This document shows positions 37,638 to 48,917 of a DNA stretch of 64,000 nucleotides, one piece after another. Positions within the stretch are counted from its first letter, which is position 1. The number at the start of each line of letters is the position of its first letter. A program made the position numbers and the translations under genes. Source of the stretch: Pleurostoma richardsiae (lineage: Eukaryota > Ascomycota > Sordariomycetes > Calosphaeriales > Pleurostomataceae); assembly GCA_030052745.1 (NCBI GenBank), contig JANBVO010000054.1, positions 62,001 through 126,000 on the forward strand, given 5' to 3'. Below the pieces are notes generated by a model. It worked only from the letters and a program-made list of their open reading frames with translations, had not been told where the DNA came from and made no database searches.

Positions 37638-40479
37638 GTGTGAGGAAGCTTGTCAGGGGGGTCAACCGAGATGTGAGAGATCACGGGCTGGCTATCTTCT
37701 TGACTCCGGGAGGCAAGACCGGCAAATCTAGGGAGCTCGTAGAGCTGCTCTGTCCATCAGGGACGCACGGAATGGGCTCGACTGCCCGATGACCCATGTA
37801 CGAAAAGATCTAAGTAATAATGAAATGATCATAAGACGCTTGAATGTCATTCAGGACTGGTCCTGTCACAATGCCACTTCTAGGGATGTTATGGGATACG
37901 CTACTTTCCATGCCGGCTCCCAGCTCAAGTTGTTCGGCGTAGAGAGGTTCAGCGCCTCCGTGCCGACATCCTCTCCTAGGAGCCGCACCTGAGCAACTTC
38001 CTGTTGATAACGATAGCCGAGTTAGAAGGGGTATGTATGCCTTGAAGACGGCCGACGTTTGCCCCCGTCACACCCGCGGGAACATATCTAGGTCTCGAGC
38101 CGTAGCCATCAGACTTAGTTATCTCACCATCAAGATCAGGCTAAGGGGTCTATACTGTATACCTGGTAGTCGGGGCAGATGAGGCGGTGAGCCACCGTAA
38201 AACTAACAAGCATATCTCGATATTGTTGGCGGCATATCCTTGGCAGACGGCCTGCGTATCGGCGGTCTTGGGGGGGTCTTGTCTTTGGCGTTAGTGATCG
38301 CCCTGATCCATCAATGCCAGGGCCGCCGACAGCGACCACCAGTTAGTGATGCTCTGAGCCCGCTAGAGGAGAAGTGGCAGGCACCGTGACGGCCGTCTGT
38401 ATACAGCGTCATGATTAGGATGGTAGAGAGCGACGCGAAGAGCGCCATTGACGAGAGAAGACAGTTCTCGCATCACGCTTTCGTCATGATAATTAACACG
38501 CCGGCACAGCAACTGGTCAGCAACCCAAGAAAGACACGACAACCACCAAAGCCGTCAAGGCAACCTAGGGCAACTCCTCATGCAATAGCTCGAGAACCTT
38601 CAAGGAGTGCCCGAGGACGCCTTGATCGAGTTGCATCATATGCCTGACTCCATCACCGCCTGGCTGATAGGCGGTGAGAAGCAGCATGGCGATCCAGGTA
38701 TCTATCTCTAGATCCACCGCGGCGCAAGGAGCCGGTCTCGAGACACGAGGACCTTGATCAACGACAACCCAATCGTACGCTTATCTTGCAGCCGCGCTCC
38801 ATCATAGGTTCCGCTTAGACGAACTCTGACGCCATATTGCAGGACAGCAAACGGCAGCAAGAGACAAAGTCTATGACAAACCCGTCATTGTCATAGCTCG
38901 ACGAAACTAACTCTATCTCGCACATTTACCAAATCCAGGCAATTCGCTTCCCAGAACTAAGAGGCGAGTCGTCGACGAGAACCGGATCGTCAGCCGCCCC
39001 TTTTTGCGGGCACCAATCACTCCGGAGCCGAGCCCACCCTCCCCCGGAGTCAAACAAGTCATCAATCAGGGAGAGAGGCCAGGTTAGCGAGGATGACTTC
39101 GCGATCTTGTTGTCTTCCGGCCTAGTCAGCGACCTCTAGAGCCAGTCTAGGCATTCTCTGGGTAGCTGAAGAAAAAAAGGTGGCCGAGCGCAAAAATGAG
39201 CCCAACCCGCCCCCCAGTCCCGCCTTATGCATGTCCTCTCCGAGAGAACCGCCGGCAGGCCGGGGGTGGAGCCTCCTCCCCCCCGTCTGGGGTTGGAGGC
39301 CAGCAAGCCTAGCGCGAGTAGGTCCGATGATGCTCTGCTGGCGCCCGCTGTCAGGAGCACGTCAGATAGATTGTCCAGGGAAAACGTGGAGCAGGAGCGA
39401 GGGGCTGCGCAGGACGAGCCGGTGGTCTGAGCCAGCCTGCCACCCGCTCAGACTCACCCAGAGTAGCACCCGTCCCCGCGAAAGAAGCGGGCCGGGCCCG
39501 GCGTATTATGCAGAGTAGGCCCAGCCGAGATCTCAGACAGGAGGCCTGACGGGGCCCAAGGAGGGCGGAGAGATCCATCCCGCCAGGAGCGTATGGAGCG
39601 TCAGAGGCGATCTCGCTCCGCAGGCAGCGTCGCATAGCTTGAAGGGGGCGAAAGGACGTGGAGCGGCGCCTATTCGGCGGCCTGGCCTGGCACGACATCG
39701 CGCATGGAGAGGGTTGCAGTTGCACCGTCGCGGGCGACGCTGGCGGCCGAGTGGCCTGCCGAGGAGGTGGATCCAGGGTCGTGGGCCCCCTCTGCCAGAT
39801 GCCATGCGGGTGACATGCTGCCAGGAACAGGAACCTGAGCCTGATGATGGCAATTCCGACGGTCTTCAAGGAGGACGAGGGACATGCTGGGATGCTAGGC
39901 TCTGAGGTAGCGTTAAAGTCGTGGTAGGACTTGGAATGACGTGTTGACAGCTCGAGGGTACATGTATGCAAGGCGGGTGAGGCAGGCCTAAGAGGTTGCT
40001 GGTAAGTAGAGCAGGTTCCTGGCGAGCATGCAGGTTGCTTGAAAATCTTTATTTTTCCCTTTTATGACGGAAAAGACACTATATGCCTCCCGCCCCGGAC
40101 ACAGGTATCTCCCCTTTCTCATGCGAGACTTGGGTGGTCTAGAACCCCATCCCATTGATCCTCCCAGAGGGCGATTGCCCTGTGGACATCGTTCAAACAT
40201 GACATGCCCCTGATCCCCGTGGCCGTGAGATCCCAACACGACCTGTGCCCTTGCAAATAGCCCCTGATAACCGAACACAGAGACGTGATATGATGCCCGT
40301 TCCGAACCTCCCGACCACATGGAATCCAATCCCGATCCCTGAACCCAGAATGAATCGCCCGTGCCTTTGAACTCCGCCACGTAATAACTCCGACGCTGAT
40401 ATCCCCGGTATGAAAGCAGAAACAGAAGCGATCGCGGGTGGTGGGCGGCCGTTGCCAGCCCAGGTATAGGTAGAATAGC
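37638..40479. other. 2.8-kb intergenic stretch
   Basis: 3' side of both flanking genes, which converge here. It includes an A/T-richer part at about 37790-38950 and a 12-bp GC palindrome at 39491-39502. Open frames on both strands at 39350-39970 overlap one another and resemble nothing known. No gene supported. Confidence 0.5.
39491..39502. repeat. 12-bp perfect GC palindrome
   Basis: GCCGGGCCCGGC is its own reverse complement. It is isolated in intergenic DNA, with no partner seen. Confidence 0.6.
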
Positions 40480-42297
40480 TCAGTAACTAAAATCGACATG
40501 CCCCATTGATGGTATTACTTTATTTTCCTGATCTGAATTCGTCGACGTCCCGCTGCCGCCGATCTCCGAGTGCGTCGTCGTCGTCGACGGCGTGGGCTGC
40601 AGCTCGTGCTCCTGCGGCTGGACGCCGCTGTCCGAGTAGCCCAGGTCCCGCATCTGCTGGAAGCTCCAGCTCGGCTCGAAGTGGGAGCTGTTCCATGCGT
40701 ACTGCACGCGCTCGTACATCTCGTCGATCTGCTCGAGGCTGATCTTGGACGTCTCGTACACCATGCACCAGACGAAGATGACGGCTAATATGCAGAAGGC
40801 GCCCCACACGAAGAATACCCTGGCGCCGAGGTCAGCGTAGCCCTGGCCCTCATTGACCAGGTACGGCGTCCCGTAGGCGATGCCAAAGTTGAGCAGCCAG
40901 TTCGAGGTCGTGGAGACGGACATGGCCTTGGCCCTGACCTTGAGCGGGTAGATCTCGGAGGTGACGACCCAGCAGACGGGGCCCCAGGAGGCGGCGAAGA
41001 AGAAGACGTAGATGGCGACGAAGATGATGAGGATCTGGTTTGCAGTGGTCGGCATCGACTTGCCGGCCGCCGCGGTGAAGGATGCGATGATGAGCTGGCA
41101 TATGGCCATGCCTACTGCTCCGACGAGGAGCAGTTTGCGTCGACCCCAGGGTTCGATGACGAACAGTGCCGGGAACGTCGACACGACGTTTACGATGTTC
41201 ATGATGAGTGAGATGAGGAAAGGGTTCGTGATCTGCGCCCCGTTGAAGAACGTGGTGCTGTAGTACATGATGAAGTTGACGCCGGTCAGCTGCTGCAGCA
41301 TCTGCAGTGCACAACCCGTCAGGGTCCGCCGGCCGAGGTGCGGCGTCCCCCAGAAGGCGTCCTTGTAGGTATCGGGGCCGAGCGAGAGTTCGTACTGGTG
41401 GTTGGCCTCGATTTCGGCGAGCTCCTCGACCAGGGCCGGGTGTATGCGGTCCAGGCGGCGCAGGCGGCTGAGCGAGATGGCGGCGGCGTCTTTCATGCCG
41501 CGCTTGATGAGATATCGGGGTGTCTCCGGGAGCACGAGGAGGCCGAGTGACAGGACGCACGCCCACGTCAGTTGCAGGCCCATGGGGATCCTGTATGCGG
41601 CGGAACCCTCCAAATTACATGTGATGATGTTGATGACAGAAGCCGCGAGAAGTCCTAGCGTTATGGACAGCTGATAGGCACAGACGAGAGTGCCTCGAAT
41701 CCACTTCGGGGCCATCTCGGACTGGTAGAGCGGGACGAGGACGGACACGGCGCCCACTCCAACGCCAGCGAAGAACCTAATTCAGACGACATCAGACGAC
41801 AGCTCACAAACGGCGACTCAGTACATGTTCCCGACGCACCTTCCGGCAACCAGCAATGGAATCGCCGTAGCACAGATCTGAAAGACGACGCCGAAGCTGA
41901 AGACACCGACGGCGGCGATGAGCGACTTTCGTCGACCGATCATGTCGCCGGCAGGTGCTGCGAGGAGCGCTCCAAGCATCGTGCCGGCGCTGAGGATCGC
42001 AACGATGAGCGAGATCTGAGCGGGCGTTATCGCAGGCGACTGGTCCGCGGGATCGACGTGTCCGGTTGAGAACTGGTCCTTGAACGACCGCATCGCGATG
42101 ATACCGTTGATCGAGCTGCACGGATACCGGTTAGCCAGCGCGTCCCGAGGACATTGCACGCTGATTTGGGGAACTACTCGCCCTGTGTCGTAGCCAAAGA
42201 GCAGACCACCGGAGGCGACGAAGAGCCCGACCATGATCGCGGGCGCCGACGACCCGGCGACATTGTCGGGCTTGTGCCAGCCCATGGCTATCGCCAT
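40480..42297 (-). CDS. MFS sugar (hexose-type) transporter
   Basis: Three exons, 42297..42182, 42115..41840 and 41776..40480, give 562 aa with 12 predicted membrane segments. Sugar-porter signatures are present in order: GGLLFGYDTGSINGI in TM1, GDMIGRRKS in loop 2-3, YQSEMAPKWIRGTLV after TM4, PETPRYLIKRG before the central loop, LQMLQQLTGVNFIMYYSTTFF in TM7 and EPWGRRKLLL in loop 8-9. It likely imports a hexose or related sugar across the plasma membrane by proton symport. The cytosolic tail is Ser/Thr-rich. Intron 1 (42181..42116, 66 nt) has a GC donor (GCGAGT) and no in-frame stop; intron 2 (41839..41777, 63 nt) is normal. The exact sugar cannot be predicted. Confidence 0.92.
42116..42181 (-). 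other. GC-AG intron, 66 nt, stop-free and in frame
   Basis: The intron starts GCGAGT and ends TGCAG. Removing it yields GYDTG-SINGI, the conserved sugar-porter TM1 motif. Keeping it inserts 22 codons without a stop. No GT donor nearby gives the same frame. Confidence 0.75.
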
Positions 42298-44078
42298 GGT
42301 TCGCGAGGGGAGGCCGTCAAGCCAGGATCGATTGTGTGCCGTCAGTCGCAGAGGGTCTGTGAGGATTGATCGCGCGGCCGGTGGACGACCATTTGCTGCT
42401 GCGAGCGTTTCGCTTCGATCGCTTCGATCCGGGAGCGTTGGAAGCGTGGTGGTGAGGTGAATCTTGCGTGCTGGGTGGGTATATTAGGCGAAGAGTGGAG
42501 AACAAGGGAGGAAGGGAAAAAGGCGGGAGACGTCGAGGATCAGCAGTTTTCTGGCCCACGGGGACAGGCCGCCGCTGATTGGCCGCGCCCGGAGGGGGCA
42601 CACCGTGCTCGGCCTGGGCTGCCACACCCTCGCTAAGAGGTCACTAGCAGGTCACCACACTCATCCACTCGCCCATCTGCTCGCCTGCTCACCCACTTGC
42701 AGCCACTCGTCGACCCCCTTTCCCCCCTTTCCCGATCCATCCAAGCCCGCCTGTTCCTCTGACTGCCATTCCAAGCCTCTCCAGCAGCCTGCAGGCCTGC
42801 GCCTAACTGCACTCTTCTTAGCGCGCGTTGCCCCCAGGTACTGGTACTTTCGGCTGTCTCCTCTCCGGCTTTCGAATCCCTCGGGGAGCGCACCAGCGGT
42901 CAGAGCGCCCCTACATAGTAGGCTGGCAGGCTGGCCCGAGGGATCACTCCGTTCGAGGCCCTCAGGCGCGTGTCGTCGGGAATGTGACAGAGAGCATGAT
43001 CGCCGGGGAGGCACGTGGAAGACAGACTGTCAGCAGTGAGCAACCCGGGACGATACAGATCCCTCGATCCCTCCTGTCACGCCTGGGGAGCTGATCAGCA
43101 GTGGACCCTCGCTACCTTCCAAGGACGGACAGCCAAGGGTGACATGTCACTCTTCCGCAGCCGCCGGGCAGAGTGTACGAATACACTGAGGGCCAAGGGC
43201 ACTACTGCGCGGTGGAGATGACAGTTGCGTGCAGTAATAGGCGAGCGAGTGAGAGCAACACCTCGCGAAGGCACTTCGCCGCGAATGAAACCCCGGGCAT
43301 GGCTATGGCCGCACTGTCTGCTGCCGGTATATGCCGGTAGCGACTACCTACCCGTCCACCTCGACAGCAGAAAGTGTTACCTGGGGAATGCGGCCGCCTC
43401 CCTCGTCCTGCTGGCGTTTCGGCGGCTTGCCCGGTCCCTCGCCAGCAAGAAATAGGGCCGTACCGTCTTATTTCTGGCTGGACCTGGATGGGCGTTGGTG
43501 CTAAAGAGCCTAGCCGAATCACGATGGGACAGCAATCGAATAGCTCAGACCGCCCGTGTCCGGTAGCGATGTTGGATAGGCCACTCAACAGAGCACTTCG
43601 CACTGCCTCAGGAGTGCTCGGTCAACCAACAGCCCGCTGAACTCGGATTTGACTCTTGGGTGGCCTGGGGTAAGACCGCTAGCATCGGGAGGCCACGCCC
43701 GCTGGCGCCAACAATCTCCGCTAGTGCCAACTTTGACACTGAGGGGGCAGGCTGGCCAGATCCTCCGGCTCCCTGTCTTGCATTGCCGAAGAGCCAGATG
43801 GGTTCCGTCCGTATCCCTATCGTTAGAACAAGGGAGAACGGTCTGTGTTGTCTCTCGAGAGCCTGACGCGGCCGTTACGCGAGAGGGAGTACAGAAGCAC
43901 AGGGCGGGCGTGTTTCTCAAACGGGCGGTTGTTAAGAGACCTGCCCTAGAAGGCTGGATTATTCGAACCGAGGCGGCACAGCTTGGGGGATGCCGAACGT
44001 CGAGGATTTTGCGGGGAAGAAGAGCGCATGCGTGACATGTTCTCTTGATCCGTCGTGTCAGCCAAGTGCGCGAGTGCG

Positions 44079-44102
44079 AAGTACAAGTACAAGTACAGGT
44101 AC
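44079..44102. repeat. AAGTAC hexanucleotide microsatellite
   Basis: Three perfect AAGTAC units and one AGGTAC variant in tandem, non-coding. Confidence 0.85.
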
Positions 44103-44575
44103 ACGGACAGGCACACCGCGCGCACAGTGCGCAAATGCGGCCGTCCCGTTTCGGGCCAAGCGTCCATCGGACGAAAGAGGAGGCCCTTTTCCCCGCGAAA
44201 GGACGAGAAAAAAATCTGGAGAGGCCCTGCTGCCGCTGCGGTGGTGGTGACTAACGGTCCGCTACCGGGTCGGGTTGGTTGATCTCCCAGTTTGCTGCTC
44301 GTCATGGTCTCGTTATCGAGCGTCGCCAGTCAGGACACCCAGAGATAAAAGATTCTCCACGCACCCTACAGAGTCTTCTCACGTCCGGATAGCGGGTGGC
44401 ACACAAGCGCGCAGGTCGCGCAGGTCTGCGCAGAATCTGCAATTAGCCCAGCCCCGGCAGCGTCGAGATGGCGTCAAGAACAAGCCGGGCTCTGCGGCCG
44501 GTGGCGTGTGCCTGTTGCCGTTTACGGCGCCAGGGTCGCAGGCTCGCGTTACATACAGCAGGATTACTATGTTGA

Positions 44576-44595
44576 ACTACACTACACTACACTAC
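44576..44595. repeat. ACTAC pentanucleotide microsatellite
   Basis: Four perfect tandem ACTAC units, non-coding. Confidence 0.85.
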
Positions 44596-46818
44596 TGTGG
44601 TGACCTTATCTTGGGTCCCACGGCATCGTAGCTGAGCGTCTGAGTTCTGCCAGAAAAGGGGCAGAGGCTTGCCCCGGGTGCCACACGTTACTGGCATAGC
44701 CGGGGAGGTGACAATAGGGGGTTTGTCATAAATGGCATGATTCCGTCAGCCACTTTTCACCTTCTTTCGTCGGGACCTCGACAATGGCATCAAGGAAGAC
44801 CGCTGTAGGCTCCCTGTTAGACGCGCATACCCCGTAACTGTGTGATCCTTAAGTGGAACACGAGTGCCAGAGACCGTTGGACCCGATCACCAGCTCCTCC
44901 CGGCAACGGTCGGTATTTGGTGGCGGTCGGGGGCAGGCCAAGGACGGTGCGCGGAAGTCATACGATCTCGCCGTGGCCAAGTCTTAACCGCAGCTGGGCG
45001 CCAACAACATGCCGGCGACCCCCAGAAACGGCGAACTTGACCTGTCTCATGCTTCTTCGTCTGCAGGACCTCGCACGTCCGAGTACCCAGTGGGTCCCCC
45101 CTTCCGGTCCGTTGGCTTCTGTGTTGCGCGGTTAGAAGATGCTCCCCGTACGCAATATTGATGTAAGCCGGACACCGAAAAGCCAGCCATGCTCTGCATG
45201 CATGCACTTGGACGCTTGCACAAAGGCCTGCTTTACCGCGAAGTCTCGGTACCCGACAGCAGCCACCACCACGACGGCAGTGAACCCGCCAACTGTGCCG
45301 TGGTGGAGGCGTCAATATTTCTTTTCCTTGTCTCGTCGAGTCCTGGTCCTGGATCCTGGCTGGCGACTCTGAGAGGCCAGTGTCGTCCCAGACCATCACC
45401 CGCTACGGCACCATTGTCTCTTGGTCCGCCCTGCCCCTGGCTTTGGCTGCAGCCTCTCATTTCCCAGTATCTATTTTCAATAGACCTGAGCCGGGCTGAG
45501 CTGGTGGTCTCCAAGAGCCGAGCAGATACTGTAAAAGTCATCGCTCTGCCTCGCTTGGCTGCCTTCTCCGGATCCATCCGAATCCGTCATCCGGCCATCG
45601 AATTCGGGACTCGAGGCTCCTCACTGCAGTCCGGAACCCCTAAGACATAGACCGCCTTTGTGGTTGAGGCTCGCTCTCTCCCCAGATCCAGTGAACAGCT
45701 GCAAATCGGCCAAGCCAACCTCTCTCAGCCCCGTGACGGCTGACGGACGGAACAGAGTGGCCCAGGCGGCTGTCCTCTATATTAACTACCCATCTCACAC
45801 TCGTGACTCGTCCCGGTTTCTCTGTACGGCAGCTTCAGCAGAGCAGGGGGGTTGGTCTACGCAACTCACCCCGCAGGCCGTTGTGAGACCTGCAGCTGCT
45901 CCGGTGATTATAGAACAGCAAAGATGCAGCGTGTGATCATGGTATCCCTTCTTTTCACGCCTTCCTCTCACCAAGACGGGCTCCGTGCGTTGATCTTGTC
46001 TGGCTCGCTGAAACTGGTCTTACACCGCCCGCTCTGCTTCTAGGCCCTCGCGCATCTTGAGTGCGTATTTCTGTGTGGAGGCTATCGATAGTAGCTGTAG
46101 TGCGTCTCAGGACATGCATGTCTCTGCTGTGTGCCAGTTAAACGTGAAGGTATTATCATCAAGAGCGGATATTTGACGATGACCGCTCCCACATTAGTGA
46201 GTGTAAGCAGCAGGTGGCGCCGGCAAAGCAATAGGCTGGGACGAGAGGTCGCGGCACTCTGCCCTACCGCAGGATTCCCGTGCTGCATGAAGGATGGGCG
46301 ATTGCTTGCCTCGAGCATATATCTGCGCTGTGCTTTGTCTAATGGTGGTCAGAGAGAGAGGATGTGATAGGCAATCGAATCAGCCCCCACCGCTGAGCTG
46401 CTCCTTCGTGAGGCTCGAGCCTGACTACGACGACCCTGCGTCTTTTCTCTGAGCTGGGCAACGAAGCTGGAAGACCGTCGTGAGCGGTCTGACGCAGCTG
46501 AAGTTGTGTAACTGCAGGGCTGCTTAGCTGAGACAGCACAGGAGCGGTCGACCGGGAATCATACAGCATGCATACACGAGGTTGAGAGTCAACGTAGTGG
46601 AAACGAAGGCGACAGAAGTAGTTTTGAAGTTTTCAGATCCCATTGATGCAGCCAGACATGAAGCTGGCCAGAGAGAGGCCTAAGTTTGTTACAATACAAG
46701 ATAGAAAATCGGGATTATACCGCAACATCGCCGACGAGGTCGCCCGTAGCACCCCGGGCATCTCACACTGCCTGTTCTTCATCACCCTCACCACCCCTCA
46801 CCAACAACCCCCTGCCCC

Positions 46819-48917
46819 TCACAGCTCCAGGGTCGGCTCCACTCCCTTGACCCGGCCGATGACCTGCGCCGGCGCGTACTTGGGGATGACCTCGTCGTCG
46901 TGCAGCATCTCGAACTCCTCGGTGGCGTCGCGGCCCATGAAGTTCATGATGGCCTGCGGGCCGCCCGGGTGGTCGTCCAGCCAGTTGGTCAGGTCGAGCA
47001 CCACGCCCTTGACCACGACCCACAGGTCGTCCTTCTTGTTGTGCTTGGCGACCTCCTCCATCGAGAACTCCGTCTCCGGGATCTTGAACTCCTTGGCGCC
47101 ACCCGGCTTGTCGCCCGCGGCCTTGCCGGTCCCGGAGGCGATGGGCCCCGTCGACGTCGCGTCCTGCTGCTTCTGGACGGGCCCGCCGACGCTGCCGCCG
47201 CCGGAATAGGAGCCTGATGACGAGGCACCGCCGGAGCCCCACTCGACGGAGATCTTGCCGGGCTGCGACGGGTCGAGGTGCAGGGAGATCTGGCCCAGGC
47301 GCTGGGCGGCGCCGGCAGAGCCCTTGAGGGCCTGCTGGAACAGGTAATTGCTGGCGGAGTCGCCGGCGACGCGACCGTAGACGACGCAGCCGAGAAGGGA
47401 GGAGCCACCGAGTCGGTTGGCGCCGTGGACGCCGCCGGCCAGCTCACCGCAGGCGTAGAGGCCGTCGAAGGGCTTGTGCTCGGAGTTGAGGATCTGGGCT
47501 TTGTCGTTGATCTCGATGCCGCCCATGGTGAAGTGCAGCACGGGCTCCATCAGGGCGACGTGGAAGTCGTCGTCGATGTCGAGGGGGCCGTTGTGGAAGA
47601 AGCGCTTGCCCCAGGGGTCCTTCTGCTTGCCGTCGGCGATGGCGTTGTAGGTCTGGAAGGTCTGCTGCAGGTGGTCGGGCGTGCAGCCGATCTCCTTGGC
47701 CAGCTGCTGGCCCGTCATCTTCTTCATCAGGCCGCGGCCCGAGTAGTGGCGGGTGTGGAAGTCCAGCGTGTTGGAGGCCTTGGAGTTGAGGATCAGGCGG
47801 ATCGGGAACTTGCCCTTGTCCTTCTCCTTCCACATCATGCCCGAGACGTAGTCCCGGTGGCCGAGCTCGTCGCAGAAGCGGTCGCCGTCGGCGTTCAGGA
47901 GGAGACCGCCCTCGCCGCGGAGGGCCTCGGCCGCCAGGAACTTCCACTTGGACCCGGGGTCCTTGGGGTCGACCAGACCCGTGGGGTGCACCTGGACCTT
48001 GTCCAGGTCGATGCCGTTGCCGCCGATGGCCATGACCAGTTTCTGGCCGTCACCGGTGGCGTGCGAACCGTTGGTGGTGGCGAGGCCGTATGTGTCGGGG
48101 CGGTATTTCTTCAGCAGGGACGTCTCGGTGAAGTCTGCGGCGTAACCGCCGGTGGCGAGGACGACGGGGCCGTCCAGCTCGTGCTCCTGGCCATCGAACT
48201 CGTACTTGACGCCGGTGACGGTGTTGCCCTCCTTGACCAGGCTCGTGACGCGAGCCTTCTTGATGATCTCGACGCGGTCCGGCTCGTTCTCCGCGAGCTC
48301 TTCTAGCCGCTGCATCAGAGCGTAGGTGATGGCCATGCCGGGGAACTTGGCGTCATGGCCACGGTGCGTCCGGGGCTGGGAGTGACCACTGCAGACAGCC
48401 ATTAGCGGGGAAGCAGAATCAGGAGCCATCGGAGCAGACTTACCCTAGCCGCGAGACGAGCGTCAGGTCCAGGTTGAAGACGTCTTGCAGCCACTCGACG
48501 GCAGCAGCGGAATTGTAGGTCAGGACCCTGATGAGGTCGGGCCTCGCCTTGTCGCGAGCGGACTTGAGTGTGTCGTCGTAGAACTGCTTGACGCTGTCCT
48601 GGATCTTGAGCTCGACCTGCGTCCTCGTCAGGGCGCCGTTGATGCCGGAGGTGGCCTTGGTGGAGTTGCCTCCGAAGAAGCCTGTGCAGAGACGACTGTC
48701 AGACGTGCGCGGATGCGTCGCGAAGTGTTCTAGAGGTGCTTACCCTGCTTGTCGAGCACGACCACATTTCCGCCGTTGAGGTAGATGGTGTGCGCGGCGC
48801 TCAGTCCGGACACTGGCGTTGGCGCATTGTCAGCATCATCAAGCACATGACGGAGGTGGCAGCAGCGGGGAAGCTCGACTCACGGCCACCGCCCACGACA
48901 ATAACCCTGGGCGCCAT
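46819..48917 (-). CDS. FAD-dependent fumarate reductase fused to cytochrome b5
   Basis: Four exons, 48917..48884, 48812..48744, 48681..48444 and 48388..46819, with introns of 55-71 nt, give 636 aa. The N-terminus MAPRVIVVGGGLSGLSAAHT has the FAD dinucleotide motif (G9-x-G11-x-x-G14). The FAD_binding_2 domain follows, with FFGGNSTKATSGING, SQPRTHRGHDAKFPG, VLATGGYA, HPTGLVDP and the FAD-binding C-terminal GELAGGVHGANRLGGSSLLGC, all as in Osm1-type soluble fumarate reductases. After a Gly/Ser linker, residues ~547-636 form a cytochrome b5 domain with heme ligands H587 (HPGG) and H610. Such enzymes reduce fumarate to succinate to reoxidise flavins and NADH. No clear signal peptide or presequence is seen, so a cytosolic place is likely. 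Yeast Osm1 lacks the b5 part. Confidence 0.92.

Larger units (their letters stand above)
42298..46818. other. 4.5-kb intergenic stretch, transporter promoter side
   Basis: Upstream region of the sugar transporter and 3' side of the fumarate reductase gene. No gene supported. Short tandem repeats occur at 44079-44102 (AAGTAC) and 44576-44595 (ACTAC). The first several hundred bases after 42297 are presumably the transporter's promoter and leader. Confidence 0.5.

Noticed and set aside
39351-39971. Minus-strand frame of 206 codons
   Set aside because: Overlaps other open frames, Ser/Pro/Arg-rich, no motif, no splice support.
43955-43975. TTCGAA-containing stretch tested as a tRNA T-arm
   Set aside because: Stem bases do not pair and no cloverleaf forms.
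47278-48306. Plus-strand frame of 342 codons opposite the fumarate reductase
   Set aside because: Antisense shadow of a GC-rich gene with no domain of its own.
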